NCBI GenBank assembly: GCA_003551805.1
Contig: PUNR01000085.1
Span: forward strand, 1-5,522
DNA length: 5,522 nt
Reading direction: 5' to 3'
Origin: Loktanella sp.
Lineage (GTDB): Bacteria > Pseudomonadota > Alphaproteobacteria > Rhodobacterales > Rhodobacteraceae
Shown: positions 4,950 to 5,522 of the stretch, piece by piece
How positions within the stretch are numbered: position 1 is the stretch's first letter
How the letters are laid out: each line of letters starts with the position of its first letter
Translations under genes and position numbers: made by a program
The notes under the pieces: generated by a model
The model's database searches: none
What the model was told of the DNA's origin: nothing
What the model saw: only the letters and a program-made list of their open reading frames with translations

Positions 4950-5522
4950 TCACAGATGCTGCGCAACCTCTGTGATACTGGCCGAAATCAGGTGCAGGCA
5001 GGTATCGTCGGAAAACCGGTGATCGGCGCCATCCACCAGCGTCAGCCGCATATCATGGCCTTGCGCGTGATCCAGCAGGCGCAGGGCCACGGCCATATCC
5101 ACATCTTTATCCGCCGTTCCTTGCAAAAACCGCACCGGAAACGGCAACAAAAGCTTGTCGCGCATTACCAGATGATCGCGCCCGTCTTCGATCAGGCGGC
5201 GGGTGATGATGTAGGGATCGCCGTAATCGGATGGCAGCGCGATCTGGCCGTCCGTCATCAACGCCTCGCGCTGCGCCTTTGTCGCATTGGCCCACATGCT
5301 GTCTTCGGTGAAATCGGGGGCGGCGGCTACACCTACCAGTCCATGTACCCGCTTTGGGACTTTGCGCGCCAAAAGCAGCGCGATCCAGCCGCCCATGGAT
5401 GATCCGACCAAAATCTGCGGCCCCTCTGTCAGCTTGCTCAGCGCTTCCAGCGCATCTTCGGCCCAATCCCCGATGCAGCCTTCTGCAAAAGTGCCAGAGC
5501 TTTCGCCATGGCCGGAATAGTC
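4950..5522 (-). CDS. ABHD10-like alpha/beta hydrolase (esterase/thioesterase), partial at 5' end
   Basis: The frame is open to the window edge, giving 190 residues; the N-terminal part (probably some 60 residues) lies outside. The visible start DYSGHGESSGTF and GDWAEDALEAL, the elbow LVGSSMGGWIALLLARK and the segment YIITRRLIEDGRDHL are typical of bacterial relatives of mammalian ABHD10, a serine hydrolase acting as acyl-protein thioesterase and acyl-glucuronide esterase. The predicted triad in this fragment is Ser42 (GSSMG), Asp138 (GTADKDVD) and His168 (GADHRFS), all present, so it should be active. A TTG within the frame at 5411-5409 could be taken for a start, but the conserved upstream sequence shows it is internal. 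It has no signal peptide in the visible part and is probably cytoplasmic. The true substrate in bacteria is not known to me; proximity to PHA genes is only weak evidence for a role in acyl-CoA or oligomer hydrolysis. Confidence 0.88.
   Translation of the reverse strand, partial: DYSGHGESSGTFAEGCIGDWAEDALEALSKLTEGPQILVGSSMGGWIALLLARKVPKRVHGLVGVAAAPDFTEDSMWANATKAQREALMTDGQIALPSDYGDPYIITRRLIEDGRDHLVMRDKLLLPFPVRFLQGTADKDVDMAVALRLLDHAQGHDMRLTLVDGADHRFSDDTCLHLISASITEVAQHL

Noticed and set aside
4938..4950. Hairpin ACCGC-CAA-GCGGT after the ABHD10-like gene
   Set aside because: The stem is 5 bp with no T tract and overlaps the stop codon, so it is not a credible intrinsic terminator.
4896..5402. 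Plus-strand open frame of 168 codons opposite the ABHD10-like gene
   Set aside because: Its translation resembles no family and is His/Gln-rich as expected for an antisense shadow; the minus strand encodes a clear conserved hydrolase.
5409..5411. TTG as start of a 153-residue hydrolase
   Set aside because: Conserved sequence (DYSGHGESSGTF, then GDWAEDALEAL) continues in frame upstream to the window edge, so the gene is partial and the TTG codes for an internal Leu.

Overview
The window is a polyhydroxyalkanoate (PHA/PHB) granule locus from an alphaproteobacterium, most likely a marine Rhodobacteraceae of the Roseobacter group. The basis is the protein sequence style of PhaR, PhaC and PhaZ, the gene order (phaZ divergent from phaC-phaP-phaR, as known in Paracoccus and Rhodobacter), and CTGC-N3/4-GCAG operators typical of PhaR in that family. 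I infer the genus-level range from memory of these families; the sequence alone does not fix the species.

Layout: positions 1-255 (minus) hold the N-terminal half of phaR, the PHA-responsive repressor, cut by the window edge. Positions 256-404 hold the phaR leader with a degenerate PhaR operator and a strong rho-independent terminator for phaP. phaP (phasin) is at 405-851 (minus), preceded by a compact promoter with two PhaR operators. phaC (class I PHA synthase) is at 998-2794 (minus). A 62-bp divergent control region with one more perfect operator separates it from phaZ (intracellular PHB depolymerase, 2857-4125, plus). Two alpha/beta-hydrolase genes follow on the minus strand: 4127-4846, which has lost its nucleophile serine and its histidine, and 4950-5522 (partial at its 5' end), an ABHD10-like serine esterase/thioesterase with an intact triad.

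How they work together: PhaC polymerises (R)-3-hydroxyacyl-CoA into polymer, PhaP coats the growing granule, PhaZ degrades the polymer, and PhaR represses until it is titrated onto nascent PHA. Four PhaR-type palindromes cover the phaP promoter (two), the phaC/phaZ divergent region (one) and the phaR leader (one, degenerate). The window therefore shows a complete feedback circuit in which synthesis, coating, degradation and the repressor itself appear to be under one sensor.

The most unusual item is the likely catalytically dead alpha/beta hydrolase that abuts phaZ tail to tail with 1 bp between the stop codons. I see no RNA genes, mobile elements or CRISPR arrays, and no sign of a wholly new system; this is a well-known PHA operon with an intriguing pseudoenzyme neighbour.
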